From the NCBI RefSeq assembly GCF_003577475.1, contig NZ_QPEP01000001.1, positions 17,830 to 81,829 of the forward strand: DNA of 64,000 bases. The letters run 5' to 3'. The DNA comes from Salinibius halmophilus (GTDB taxonomy: Bacteria > Pseudomonadota > Gammaproteobacteria > Pseudomonadales > Natronospirillaceae). The position numbers were made by a program, and so were the translations under genes. Below the pieces are notes generated by a model, which had not been told where the DNA came from, did no database searches, and worked only from the letters and a program-made list of their open reading frames with translations. Position 1 is the stretch's first letter. The number at the start of each line of letters is the position of its first letter. Below are positions 30,113-39,305 of the stretch, in pieces.

Positions 30113-30964
30113 ATGAGCATACGCCAAGATTCAAAGCTTAGACAGCATATTCAATCGACTGTTAGTTACGCCCTAGCAGAAGATATTCATCATGGCGATG
30201 TCACTGCTCAACTGATTAATGATGACGTCCTCGCCAGTGCAACAGTGATTACTCGCGAGCCTGCAATTCTTTGTGGACAAGCCTGGGTAGAGGAAATCTT
30301 TCGCCAACTAGACAGCCAAGTAAAGGTAGAGTGGCTAGCCAATGAAGGCGACAAACTAGTAGCCAATCAAGCATTTCTAACGCTTACTGGGCCGGCTCAT
30401 ATAATTTTAACCGGTGAGCGCGCAGCGCTTAATTTTTTGCAAACGCTATCCGGGACAGCCACCGCTACGCACAACATCGTTAGCCAAATTCACCCGAACT
30501 ATTGGTTGCTCGACACACGCAAAACTATCCCAGGCCTGCGCTTGGCACAAAAGTATGCCGTTACCATTGGCGGTGGTCACAACCATCGCATTGGCTTGTA
30601 CGACATGTTCTTAATTAAAGAAAACCACATTGAAGCTTGTGGCGGTATCACCCCAGCGGTTCAAGCAGCTCGCCAGTTGAAGCCAGAGCTGCCGGTGGAA
30701 GTAGAGGTGGAAACCCTGGTGCAACTCGACGAAGCACTAGCGGCGGGTGCAGACTACATTATGGTGGATAACTTTAGTCACGACGACTTACTTGCCGCCT
30801 ACCAGCGGCCATTAAAAGATGGGCAACTGGAGCTATCTGGTGGTTTAGACCTAGCCGGTCTGCAAGCCACCCCAACACCACCCCTGCCAGTGCGCGTATC
30901 TATGGGCGCTATTACCAAGCATCTACAAGCCATCGATTTGTCATTGCGATTAACGCGTGCGTAG
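30113..30964 (+). CDS. nadC: Nicotinate-nucleotide pyrophosphorylase (quinolinate phosphoribosyltransferase)
   Basis: A 283-residue enzyme that converts quinolinate and PRPP to nicotinate mononucleotide in NAD synthesis. Family motifs are ERAALNFLQTLSGTAT, DTRKTIPGLR, KYAVTIGGGHNHRIGLYD, IKENHI, EVEVET and MVDNF. The C-terminal ELSGG is a small change from the usual EASGG. The end ITKHLQAIDLSLRL is normal. It stands alone on the plus strand, divergent from the AmpE-like gene; a -10-like TATACT occurs at 30071-30076. Two repeat arrays lie downstream. Confidence 0.96.
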   Translation: MSIRQDSKLRQHIQSTVSYALAEDIHHGDVTAQLINDDVLASATVITREPAILCGQAWVEEIFRQLDSQVKVEWLANEGDKLVANQAFLTLTGPAHIILTGERAALNFLQTLSGTATATHNIVSQIHPNYWLLDTRKTIPGLRLAQKYAVTIGGGHNHRIGLYDMFLIKENHIEACGGITPAVQAARQLKPELPVEVEVETLVQLDEALAAGADYIMVDNFSHDDLLAAYQRPLKDGQLELSGGLDLAGLQATPTPPLPVRVSMGAITKHLQAIDLSLRLTRA

Positions 30965-30991
30965 GTGCGTAAATAATGGCAATGCCATTTT

Positions 30992-31110
30992 TGCGGACAA
31001 GGATGTCCGTACTGAGCAGCTCGCAGGAGCATGGCTGCGGTGCGGACAAGGATGTCCGTACTGAGCAGCTCGCAGGAGCATGGCTGCGGTTCGGACATGG
31101 ATGTACCACT
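30992..31110 (+). repeat. 49-bp tandem repeat, two copies plus a decayed third
   Basis: Copies at 30992-31040 and 31041-31089 appear identical. A third partial, changed copy starts at 31090 and fades by about 31110. Each copy begins with a palindrome CGGACA, AGGA, TGTCCG (6-bp stem), and has GCAGC/GCTGC complementary pairs further on. The array starts about 27 bases past the nadC stop and may serve as its 3' end. Confidence 0.8.
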
Positions 31111-31138
31111 TTCTGTCTGCTAGCACCCGCTGCGCGGA

Positions 31139-31259
31139 TGACTAACAGACCTACGACCCACGACCTACTCCCTACGCGCCTGTCATCGCGGGTGACTAAC
31201 AGACCTACGACTCACGACCTACTCCCTACGCGCCTGTCATCGCGACTGACTCACAGACC
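31139..31259 (+). repeat. 54-bp tandem repeat, two copies plus a partial third
   Basis: Copies at 31139-31192 and 31193-31246 differ at only a few bases; a partial third copy starts at 31247. Each copy contains TGACTAACAGACCTACGA and CCTACGCGCCTGTCATCGCG. Together with the 49-bp array it fills most of the first 300 bases of the nadC-pntA gap. No gene was recognised inside. Confidence 0.78.
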
Positions 31260-31473
31260 CACCTTCTATTCGTTTTTTTCACAACAGCTTTCACAATACC
31301 AATTGCGCAATTATAAGGCCTATATCAATCCAATCGGATGACTTTCGTGTAAGTTTATTTCATAATCATCCGGATTAAATTCATGAAATTGCACTCTATT
31401 TGAGCTAACGATTCTCATTTTCGGTCTGGATGTAATTTTCTTTCACTCTGTCAATGACATAGCTCAATAATTG
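31260..31473 (+). other. AT-rich stretch before the pntA leader
   Basis: No gene is seen. The segment should hold the pntA promoter, but no convincing -35/-10 pair was identified. It contains two related ATCGGAT/ATCCGGAT-like words (near 31334 and 31368), which could be a weak inverted repeat. Confidence 0.3.
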
Positions 31474-31497
31474 GTAACAAATATTGAGATTTGTTAC
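31474..31497 (+). promoter_or_regulatory. Hairpin just before the pntA ribosome site
   Basis: GTAACAAAT (31474-31482) and ATTTGTTAC (31489-31497) form a perfect 9-bp stem with a 6-base loop. It ends 5 bases before AAGGAGG (31503-31509). It may be an operator palindrome or an mRNA structure affecting translation of pntA. Confidence 0.5.
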
Positions 31498-31515
31498 TTG
31501 CGAAGGAGGTTTTCA

Positions 31516-33072
31516 ATGCCCTTTCAGGTAGTTATACCAAGGGAAACAGTTGCCGGGGAAACTCGTGTTGCTGCCACACCAGATTCAGTTAAAAAACTGA
31601 TCAAACTGGGTTACACCGTTGCCGTGCAGTCAAACGCCGGGCAACATGCCAATTTTGCTGATGAGGATTACACCTCAGCTGGCGCTGAAGTCATTGCCGA
31701 TACTGCCGAGCTACTGGCTAAAGCAGGCATCGTTCTTAAAGTTGCCACGCCAACAGACGCTGAGATCGACTTAATCCCGTCGGGCGCCATTTTAATTTCT
31801 TATATCTGGCCAGCACAAAACGAAGCACTGCTGAAAAAGCTCGCAGAGCGTGGCATCAATACCTTAGGCATGGAGTCGATTCCACGCTTATCGCGCGCCC
31901 AGAAGATGGACGCTTTGTCGTCAATGTCGAACATTTCTGGTTACCGAGCAGTGATTGAAGCTGCTAACCACTTTGGTCGCTTCTTTACTGGCCAAATTAC
32001 CGCTGCCGGTAAAGTGCCACCTGCCAAGGTTATGATTGTTGGTGCCGGTGTTGCTGGTTTGGCGGCCATAGGTACAGCCAAAGGCTTAGGCGCCATTGTT
32101 CGTGCCTTCGACACCCGCTTAGCGGCAAAAGAGCAAGTTGAGTCGATGGGTGCGGAGTTCCTTGAGCTAGAATTTGAAGAAGACGGCTCAGGTGAAGGCG
32201 GTTACGCCAAGGTGATGTCTGATGAGTTCATCAAGGCTGAGATGGAACTATTCCGCCAGCAAGCCGAAGAAGTCGATATCATTATTACCACGGCTCTAAT
32301 CCCTGGTCGCCCAGCGCCTAAATTGATTCTGGAAGAAGTGGTTAAAACTCTAAAGCCAGGCTCAGTGATTGTTGACCTTGCCGCTGAGCAAGGTGGTAAC
32401 TGTGAATGCACCGTTCCAGGTGAAGTGGTCACCAAACATGGCGTGACTATTGTTGGTTTAACTAACCTAGCAACGCATGCACCAGCGCAAGCATCGCAGT
32501 TGTATTCACAAAACCTCGTTCATTTGCTAACCGACCTGACACCAGAAAAAGACGGCGAGCCGTTTATCAATATGGACGATGAAGTATTGCGTGGTGCCAC
32601 GGTTGTGAAAGATGGTGAAATCACCTTCCCACCACCACCGCTCAAATCGCAACAAGATGCCAGTGCCAAAAAGTCTGCGCCTGCTCCAGAAGCGCCAGTC
32701 AAACCAGAGAAAAAACCAATGTCTGGCAAAGCCATTGCCGGTTTCTGGGCCATTGCGTTTGCGGCCATGTTAGGCCTTGGTCAGGTGTCGTCACCTGAGT
32801 TTGTTCAGCACTTCGTGGTATTCGTTTTGTCGATCTTTATTGGTTGGCAGGTAATTTGGAATGTTTCGCATGCACTACACACACCGTTAATGGCGGTAAC
32901 CAATGCTATCTCAGGCATTGTGATTCTGGGTACCTTGCTGCAGTTAGGTGGCGTTGGTGGCTCAGGGTTAATTTTGGCACTGGCCTTTATTGGCACCTTG
33001 GTCGCCATGATTAACGTTGTAGGTGGCTTCTATGTCACGCATCGCATGCTCGCAATGTTCCGCAAAGATTAA
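31516..33072 (+). CDS. pntA: NAD(P) transhydrogenase alpha subunit
   Basis: A 518-residue alpha subunit of the proton-translocating transhydrogenase, which makes NADPH from NADH using the proton gradient. The NAD-binding domain I occupies about 1-375, with MIVGAGVAGLAAIGTAKGLGA as its dinucleotide motif and RAFDTR after it. A Pro/Lys/Ala linker (about 380-410) and four C-terminal membrane helices follow. It is the fused E. coli-type alpha chain, not the split type. The ATG at 31516 has AAGGAGG six bases upstream; an in-frame start 15 codons earlier would fall in the hairpin. Confidence 0.97.
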   Translation: MPFQVVIPRETVAGETRVAATPDSVKKLIKLGYTVAVQSNAGQHANFADEDYTSAGAEVIADTAELLAKAGIVLKVATPTDAEIDLIPSGAILISYIWPAQNEALLKKLAERGINTLGMESIPRLSRAQKMDALSSMSNISGYRAVIEAANHFGRFFTGQITAAGKVPPAKVMIVGAGVAGLAAIGTAKGLGAIVRAFDTRLAAKEQVESMGAEFLELEFEEDGSGEGGYAKVMSDEFIKAEMELFRQQAEEVDIIITTALIPGRPAPKLILEEVVKTLKPGSVIVDLAAEQGGNCECTVPGEVVTKHGVTIVGLTNLATHAPAQASQLYSQNLVHLLTDLTPEKDGEPFINMDDEVLRGATVVKDGEITFPPPPLKSQQDASAKKSAPAPEAPVKPEKKPMSGKAIAGFWAIAFAAMLGLGQVSSPEFVQHFVVFVLSIFIGWQVIWNVSHALHTPLMAVTNAISGIVILGTLLQLGGVGGSGLILALAFIGTLVAMINVVGGFYVTHRMLAMFRKD

Positions 33073-33084
33073 GGGAGATAAAGA

Positions 33085-34488
33085 ATGACTCCAGCAATAT
33101 CTATGGCGTATCTGTTTTCCGCCATCATGTTCATTCTCGCTCTTAGCGGTTTGAGTAAGCACGAAACAGCCAAGCGTGGTAACTACTACGGTATGGTGGG
33201 TATGGCAGTCGCGATCATCGCGACCATTTTAAGCGTACAAGAAGGCAACTATGGCTTGATCGCCATTGCCATGGCAGTAGGTGCCGTCATCGGTATTTTC
33301 TTCGCCGCACGCGTTGAAATGACCCAAATGCCGCAGTTAGTGGCCATGCTACACAGCTTTGTCGGCTTAGCAGCCGTGATCATTGGCTTTAACGGCTACT
33401 TGCAAGGCGCACCAAGCAACGAGTTAATGGGTGCCGTGATCAAACACGACCCAGTTCATAATGTTGAGCTGTACCTTGGTATCTTTATTGGTGCCATTAC
33501 GCTTACGGGCTCGATCGTGGCATTTGGCAAGCTAAACGGCATGATCTCTGGTAAGCCAATGATGATCCCAGGTCGTCATATGCTAAACCTTGCGATCATC
33601 ATTCTGTCAGTGGTTGGCTTAATCATCTTCACACCTGCCCATTACAGCACGCAAAGCACCATCATTTTGTTGGTTATGACAGTACTAGCCTTGTTCCTAG
33701 GTGTACACCTGGTAGCGGCTATTGGTGGTGCAGACATGCCAGTCGTGGTGTCGATGCTCAACTCATACTCTGGTTGGGCCGCGGCTGCCACCGGCTTTAT
33801 GCTAAGTAACGACCTTCTAATCACCACCGGTGCGCTGGTCGGCTCGTCGGGTGCTATTTTGTCTTACATCATGTGTAAAGCAATGAACCGCTCGTTCTTC
33901 AGCGTTATCCTAGGTGGTTTTGGTGGCGACAGCTCAGTAGCAGACGACAGCGAAATTGAAGGCGAAGTGAAGCCAATCGAAATCGATGAAACGGTTGAGA
34001 TGCTCAAAGACGCCGACAGCGTTGTGATTGTGCCAGGTTACGGCATGGCCGTTGCCACCGCACAGAATGCCGTTGCGGATTTAACTTCAAAGCTTCGCAA
34101 AGCAGGCAAAGAAGTGCGTTTTGCCATCCACCCAGTTGCTGGGCGCCTGCCAGGCCACATGAACGTACTGCTAGCGGAAGCGAATGTGCCGTATGACATC
34201 GTGTTAGAAATGGACGAAATCAACGATGATTTCCCTGAAACTGACGTTGTCATCGTGATTGGTGCCAACGACATTGTTAACCCTGATGCACTAGATAAGC
34301 CAAACAGCCCAATCGCTGGCATGCCAGTATTGGAAATTTGGAAAGCTAAGCAGACCATTGTGATGAAACGCTCAATGGGCTCAGGTTACTCAGGCGTTGA
34401 GAACCCGTTGTTCTACAAAGACAACAACCGCATGCTATTTGGTGACGCCAAAGACAGCGTTAGCAAACTAGTGGCTGGTTTAGACTAA
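33085..34488 (+). CDS. pntB: NAD(P) transhydrogenase beta subunit
   Basis: A 467-residue beta subunit. Residues about 1-260 hold eight or nine membrane helices of the proton channel. The C-terminal domain III binds NADP, with [15 protein letters not shown], the [18 protein letters not shown] segment and GANDIVNP. It starts 12 bases after pntA and is followed by a strong terminator, so pntAB is a two-gene operon. Confidence 0.97.
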   Translation: MTPAISMAYLFSAIMFILALSGLSKHETAKRGNYYGMVGMAVAIIATILSVQEGNYGLIAIAMAVGAVIGIFFAARVEMTQMPQLVAMLHSFVGLAAVIIGFNGYLQGAPSNELMGAVIKHDPVHNVELYLGIFIGAITLTGSIVAFGKLNGMISGKPMMIPGRHMLNLAIIILSVVGLIIFTPAHYSTQSTIILLVMTVLALFLGVHLVAAIGGADMPVVVSMLNSYSGWAAAATGFMLSNDLLITTGALVGSSGAILSYIMCKAMNRSFFSVILGGFGGDSSVADDSEIEGEVKPIEIDETVEMLKDADSVVIVPGYGMAVATAQNAVADLTSKLRKAGKEVRFAIHPVAGRLPGHMNVLLAEANVPYDIVLEMDEINDDFPETDVVIVIGANDIVNPDALDKPNSPIAGMPVLEIWKAKQTIVMKRSMGSGYSGVENPLFYKDNNRMLFGDAKDSVSKLVAGLD

Positions 34489-34504
34489 TCAACAATATGT
34501 AACG

Positions 34505-34530
34505 AAAGGGAGCTGCGGCTCCCTTTTTTT
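34505..34530 (+). terminator. pntAB terminator
   Basis: AAAGGGAGC (34505-34513) and GCTCCCTTT (34518-34526) form a 9-bp stem with a 4-base loop, followed by further T to 34530. It lies 17 bases after the pntB stop. Confidence 0.92.
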
Positions 34531-34591
34531 GTGCTTGCGCCACCCATATAGATATCGCAAACTGAATTGTCTTTTTTGGGTATGAGTGGTG

Positions 34592-34990
34592 ATGAAGAAG
34601 CTTGGGCGCACAATCTGGCGTTTTTGCAAACAAACGCTTATTGGCTTAATCATTGCCACCAGCGCAACAGCGGTTGTATTGATTGCTTATCAGCCTGCAT
34701 TCGAGGGCGCCTTAATTCGCTTTATGGCACTTGCACCCGAGCCGCTTGGTGAGCACTACCTGCCTTCTACTTTTCAGATCACTAGCCCGCAGGCAATCGC
34801 CGAACAGTTGACCACCAGGATTCCAAGCTCGCCACAAGACCTAGCGAATAGCGCGCCTGTGCAGCAGTATTATCATTCTTTGTTTGTTGAGAGTGTTTTG
34901 TTGCAACAGCAGACATGCCGCAGTTTGCTGATTGCCAAGCATAGATGGCACGGCTTTTGGTTTACTATTGAGCGCGAGGGTTGCCAATGA
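34592..34990 (+). CDS. Uncharacterised small membrane-anchored protein
   Basis: A protein of about 132 residues with one N-terminal membrane helix (LIGLIIATSATAVVLIAY, near residues 15-33) after a basic start (KKLGRTIWRF). The rest is probably periplasmic. No family was recognised. The start is uncertain: GTG at 34586 and 34589 and ATG at 34592 are in frame, and none has a strong ribosome site. The stop TGA overlaps the ATG of the VTT-type gene (ATGA), so the two are coupled and may work together. Confidence 0.6.
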   Translation: MKKLGRTIWRFCKQTLIGLIIATSATAVVLIAYQPAFEGALIRFMALAPEPLGEHYLPSTFQITSPQAIAEQLTTRIPSSPQDLANSAPVQQYYHSLFVESVLLQQQTCRSLLIAKHRWHGFWFTIEREGCQ

Positions 34991-35559
34991 CCAAAACCAA
35001 ACTGTACCGGCTACTTGGCGCTTGGTTAGTCATCGCCGCTTGTACGTTTTATTTGAGCACTCGCTTGTCTCAACAGCTAACGTTTGATGCCTTGCGAAAC
35101 TGGGTGGAGACCTATGCCCTTTGGGCGCTCATCGCCTATATCGTTATTTTGTCGCTACGCGGCTTGTTATTTATGCCAACTATGCCACTTATACTTCTTT
35201 GTGCTGCCTTAGCACCGGCCTGGCTGGCATTTACCGCTACTTTTATTGGCACCCTAACGTCAGCATTTTTGGTCACCACGGTCGTTGCAAAAATCCTGCA
35301 ATCGCATCCAGAGGCAAAGCTGACGCACAAACGCTGGCGGCGAGCTAAAGCTTGGTTGCATCGCTATGGTGTGTCGGCCGTTGCTGGCTGGGCATTCTTC
35401 CCATTTGTCTTCACCGAAGCCATTGTATACGTGGCAGCCTATTCCGGTATGCCACGCAAGCGCGTCATTGTTGCAACCTGTGTTGGTGAATGCTTTTTGA
35501 TTATGCTGCTTATATTTGCTGGCCAACGTGGCATACAGTTTATTCAGCAAGGTTTTTAA
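34987..35559 (+). CDS. VTT/TVP38-type (DedA superfamily) membrane protein
   Basis: A 190-residue integral membrane protein with five or so hydrophobic segments. The central GLLFMPTMPLILLCAALAP and later GVSAVAGWAFFPFVFTEAIVYVAAYSGM resemble the VTT (SNARE-associated/DedA) domain, a family with lipid-scramblase or transport functions. The ATG at 34987 overlaps the preceding stop. The 3' end overlaps the convergent yhdP gene by 4 bases. The substrate is unknown. Confidence 0.7.
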   Translation: MTKTKLYRLLGAWLVIAACTFYLSTRLSQQLTFDALRNWVETYALWALIAYIVILSLRGLLFMPTMPLILLCAALAPAWLAFTATFIGTLTSAFLVTTVVAKILQSHPEAKLTHKRWRRAKAWLHRYGVSAVAGWAFFPFVFTEAIVYVAAYSGMPRKRVIVATCVGECFLIMLLIFAGQRGIQFIQQGF

Positions 35560-38500
35560 TTGCGCACTCGTGCTGGGTACACTTGGAACTGAATGTCGTT
35601 GAGGCTGCCAGTAAGCAAGTAACGAATCCATGCCCGTCGAATGAGCTGCTCGTTAATAATGCGCTCGGTAACAAACAAAATACCCGCCACTTGTGGCGAC
35701 ACCCCAGCAAGAAATACGGCAACGGGAATGGCAGAAGTAATTGGAATCGACACCTCAGCATCGGCGTCGAGCTGTTCGGTTAGCAGGTTTAACCCACCAT
35801 CAAATGCGATATAAACCGAAGAGCTGTCGAAAGTAAGACTCTCGCCCACCGAGGCATAGCCATTGGCAAATACTATGTCGCCAGCGATTTGATCGTAAGC
35901 GAGGCCAGGCCCTACGATGTCACTGAAGTCCAGGGCCAAACGATTTAGTACGCGTGTCATATTTAGTAGGCCAAACAGTTTAAGCCCTTCCAAGTTGTCG
36001 ACCTCATAGATGGTGCCGGCTAACAGGTCGAAGTCCATCGACCCTACTACTTCGCTAAACTTCAATGCGACTGGCGAGCCTTGCCAAGTAAAATCAACGT
36101 TCATCTGAGCACTAGCACTGTCTAACACACGTGGCTGTTCAAAATTACTCAGTACATCGGCAAGACTAGTCGTTCGCAGACGTATGCGCGCATTCGTTTG
36201 CATCGCTTCGCCGCTCACCAGCCAGTCAGCACTGCCCCCTACTTCCACGCCTCGCATTACACCAGAAATCTTACGCAGCAGCGCCCCTTTTTCATTGGTA
36301 CTAAGCTCGCCTCGCCACGACCCCATATCTTCACCATCGATCGCTAGGCGCTGAATTTCAACCGCCATGTTTGGCAATTCTCTTGGATCCAAACCGGCGA
36401 GCGGGTCAACCGCCGTTTCATCTTCCGATGCGGCAAGATCTAAATTCAGCAAGCTCAGTGCTACTTGTAATGGCTCATTTTTGTTATCGCTGATGCCAAT
36501 TAAACCAACGATCTCCTGCGATCTTAGGTCTGCAGTCCAACGCGATTCGGCATGGCGTAAAATCAAGCGTGGTGACGTGATGCTTAAGCTCTCGTATGAG
36601 GCCGATTGCGCATTGATCACAATTTCACTAATCGGGTTGGTCGGTGGCGAATCGGCCGTATCAGGCGTCAAGAAGCGTTCAGTTGTCCATTGCCACCACT
36701 GCTCCGCGTCGACTGCATCAGTTGTTACCAATATGGCCATACCAGACTCTGGCAGCTGATTAGGGAGTGGCTGACCATAAGCAACGGCACCTTGCAGCGT
36801 GTCGTTTAGCAAGCTGATATCTGCATGTAGGTAATCACTAACACTGGCATTTAGATGCGAAGACCCGTCGTACTCGGTAACAAACTGCAAGGTTAGCGGC
36901 CAGTCATCTTCGGGCTGTTTGTTGAGCGGTGCAGGCCAGTCCAATGCAATATTTTGCAATTGCGAGTTTACCGCAACCGACAAGCCACTTTGGTTAGCGA
37001 CAAACTCTCCACTATATTCGGTTGTACCCACTACTTCATCTAACAAGGGTACAGTCAACCAGCTTGCCAGTTCTGGCAAACTCGCCTCGCCATCGGCAAT
37101 TATTTTAACAACTTGATCATCGGCGAACACCGGCACCAACTGTGCATTGACCGGCCCACCAAACAGCTCGGCACTTAGGTTACCGGAAAGCCCTGCATCG
37201 AGTGCAAACGTCAGGTCACCGTTAATACTGTTTATCGCCAAGTCTGGGTTTGGCATGTTTAGCATGCCATTGTTTACCTGTAAGTTGGCCATCACCGACA
37301 GGTTCTGCGGCGCTTCTAGCGGTACCTGAATATCTACGTTGAGTGCACCATTACCAGCAAGTCGCCAACTCGCCAGCTCTTCACCCATGTTTTGCCGCAG
37401 TGGCGACGCCAACAAGCCGCTATACAGGGTGACCAGTGGCTTTTCAGCACTAGCGTTAATACTGACTTGGCCATTAATATGATCAACCGTGACCTGCCCG
37501 TACAGGTCATCAACCTGCCCCCATTTTGTGTCATTTATCGTCACGACGGTTTGCTCAGGCGTCACTTGCACGCGCCCGCTGGCTTCACTGGCAAGGGGCC
37601 AGTCACTTAAATAATTAACTTGGGCTTGGGCAATCTCAAAATCGAGCCAAAAATTTGCACGATTTGGTGTTTCAGCACCACTCAAAGGCACGGCCATCAC
37701 AAACTGGCCAGGTCCAGCTTCAAGCTGTTCTACATTCTGGGTTAGCCAATCACGGGCGCCTTTTAGGTTATCTAGCGTTGGGATAAATGCGGCTAAATCT
37801 CGTTGCGTCGCGCTACTGCTGTTAACCACCAAAGCTAAGCGCGACTCCCGCGCGCTATCGAGCGAGACAGAGGCTCGAAATGCCCCAGCGATCGATTTAT
37901 CTGCTTGCTTAATTTGCACATTTGGCGATTGAACCCGCAACATCTGCTCGTCACGAGTAAAGCCGATAAGCCCTTGCATCGACTCAGCAGGCCAAGGCTC
38001 ACTAAACAGTCGATTGATTGCCAAGGCGCTTTGGTTAGCATTCAGCGCTAGCACGCCCATGTCGCCATTGGTCCAAATGTCGCCACTAATACCAGAGCCA
38101 CCGGGAATGCCGTTAACGGAATTAATTGAAACCGAGCTTAATGAACCGGCCAGCGACCATGCGCCCGACTCAGCAATTTCTAGTACTGGATGAGCCAGTG
38201 CGCCTGTGGGGGCCATATCACTTACTAGTGCAACGGGTAATAAACTATTGAGTAAGTCTGAAGCCGTATCGAAAGATATCGAGTCGGCCGATATTTCTAG
38301 CCCTCGATTCACTTGGCTTACTGACAACCAACTTGGCAGCTCAACCGAATCAGACTTTGTATTAGCCTTAAGGTTCCACCCAGTCGCTGTGCGCTGCCAA
38401 TCTAGAGTCGCCTGGGTGCCGTTGGCGTTGAATGACTGGCCACTGGCATGGCGCCAGCTTAGTTCAGGGAGTTGAATAGCGGATTGCCAACTGACTAAAC

Positions 38501-39287
38501 GGTCATTACGTAGTGAGAACCAGAGTTCCCCGGCTACACTTACATTTCCTGGAATAATCTCATCGCTTGGTATTAAGTCGCCTAGCTCGTTGAGCACTAC
38601 TGGGTCAATTGCCAGATATCCTTGTGCAGATGACGCCAATACCCCACGTTCTAGGTTCAAGCGAAACTCTGCCGAAGTGGTATGTTCAGAATCACCAATA
38701 CTTAAGTCGGCTTGTACAAAGCGCTCATCACCAGCAGCAGCAATGGAGACACGGGGAACAGAAAAGACAAACTCGCCGGCAAATGTGGGCGATACAACCA
38801 GGGTTAGTTCGTCAAAGTCGACGTCGCCAAGACTGTATAACAAATCAAGAATACGGCGATTATTGAGCCCAATGCCTGCGGTATTTGCCTCAACAGGGTA
38901 ACTGCCGGGAATACGAAAACGGTTGTCTAACTCAGAAAACTGCAGCCAAACCTTAGATAACTGCATTTTTTGCATCTTAAACTGACCGCTAGTTAGCAAC
39001 GACAGCATATCGGGTTTTAGCACAGCCCGTTCTACTGCCAGCCCCAAGCCTGCCTGCATGTCATTAATTTCAATGACCGGCGTAAACCCTTCAACCCTAG
39101 CCTCAATATTGCCAATTTGGACCGGCATATTGAGCCGCCCCGCCAAGTATTGCTCTAGCCTAGGCGCTAGGCGGTCTACTTGTGGCACTAGCCACAACAC
39201 AATCGTTAGGTACAGGGCAGCGAGCACCAATAACACAACAGAGATGCGATAAAGCCATTTGGTTGCTTGCCAACTTGCCGCTAACAT
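35556..39287 (-). CDS. yhdP: YhdP, AsmA-like lipid-transfer protein
   Basis: A 1243-residue inner-membrane-anchored protein of the AsmA-like group (with TamB and YdbH). One N-terminal membrane helix (about 13-34) is followed by a very long periplasmic beta-rich chain. The start LAPRLEQYLAGRLNMPVQIGNIEA is typical, and the C-terminal segment (LAGTIYEVDNLEGLKLFGLLNM, then IVFANGYASVGESLTFDSSS) is the conserved YhdP/AsmA2 region. The family carries phospholipids between the membranes. It follows rng in the same order as E. coli rng-yhdP. The usual downstream neighbour tldD is absent. Confidence 0.92.
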   Translation of the reverse strand: MLAASWQATKWLYRISVVLLVLAALYLTIVLWLVPQVDRLAPRLEQYLAGRLNMPVQIGNIEARVEGFTPVIEINDMQAGLGLAVERAVLKPDMLSLLTSGQFKMQKMQLSKVWLQFSELDNRFRIPGSYPVEANTAGIGLNNRRILDLLYSLGDVDFDELTLVVSPTFAGEFVFSVPRVSIAAAGDERFVQADLSIGDSEHTTSAEFRLNLERGVLASSAQGYLAIDPVVLNELGDLIPSDEIIPGNVSVAGELWFSLRNDRLVSWQSAIQLPELSWRHASGQSFNANGTQATLDWQRTATGWNLKANTKSDSVELPSWLSVSQVNRGLEISADSISFDTASDLLNSLLPVALVSDMAPTGALAHPVLEIAESGAWSLAGSLSSVSINSVNGIPGGSGISGDIWTNGDMGVLALNANQSALAINRLFSEPWPAESMQGLIGFTRDEQMLRVQSPNVQIKQADKSIAGAFRASVSLDSARESRLALVVNSSSATQRDLAAFIPTLDNLKGARDWLTQNVEQLEAGPGQFVMAVPLSGAETPNRANFWLDFEIAQAQVNYLSDWPLASEASGRVQVTPEQTVVTINDTKWGQVDDLYGQVTVDHINGQVSINASAEKPLVTLYSGLLASPLRQNMGEELASWRLAGNGALNVDIQVPLEAPQNLSVMANLQVNNGMLNMPNPDLAINSINGDLTFALDAGLSGNLSAELFGGPVNAQLVPVFADDQVVKIIADGEASLPELASWLTVPLLDEVVGTTEYSGEFVANQSGLSVAVNSQLQNIALDWPAPLNKQPEDDWPLTLQFVTEYDGSSHLNASVSDYLHADISLLNDTLQGAVAYGQPLPNQLPESGMAILVTTDAVDAEQWWQWTTERFLTPDTADSPPTNPISEIVINAQSASYESLSITSPRLILRHAESRWTADLRSQEIVGLIGISDNKNEPLQVALSLLNLDLAASEDETAVDPLAGLDPRELPNMAVEIQRLAIDGEDMGSWRGELSTNEKGALLRKISGVMRGVEVGGSADWLVSGEAMQTNARIRLRTTSLADVLSNFEQPRVLDSASAQMNVDFTWQGSPVALKFSEVVGSMDFDLLAGTIYEVDNLEGLKLFGLLNMTRVLNRLALDFSDIVGPGLAYDQIAGDIVFANGYASVGESLTFDSSSVYIAFDGGLNLLTEQLDADAEVSIPITSAIPVAVFLAGVSPQVAGILFVTERIINEQLIRRAWIRYLLTGSLNDIQFQVYPARVRN

Positions 39288-39305
39288 ATATTGATCGTCT
39301 GGTGA

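Noticed and set aside
30799..31109. Minus-strand open frames over the 49-bp repeat
   Set aside because: They arise from repeat periodicity and overlap nadC; no start signals or homology were recognised.
30992..31259. Possible CRISPR array
   Set aside because: The repeats are directly adjacent with no unique spacers, and no cas genes are present.
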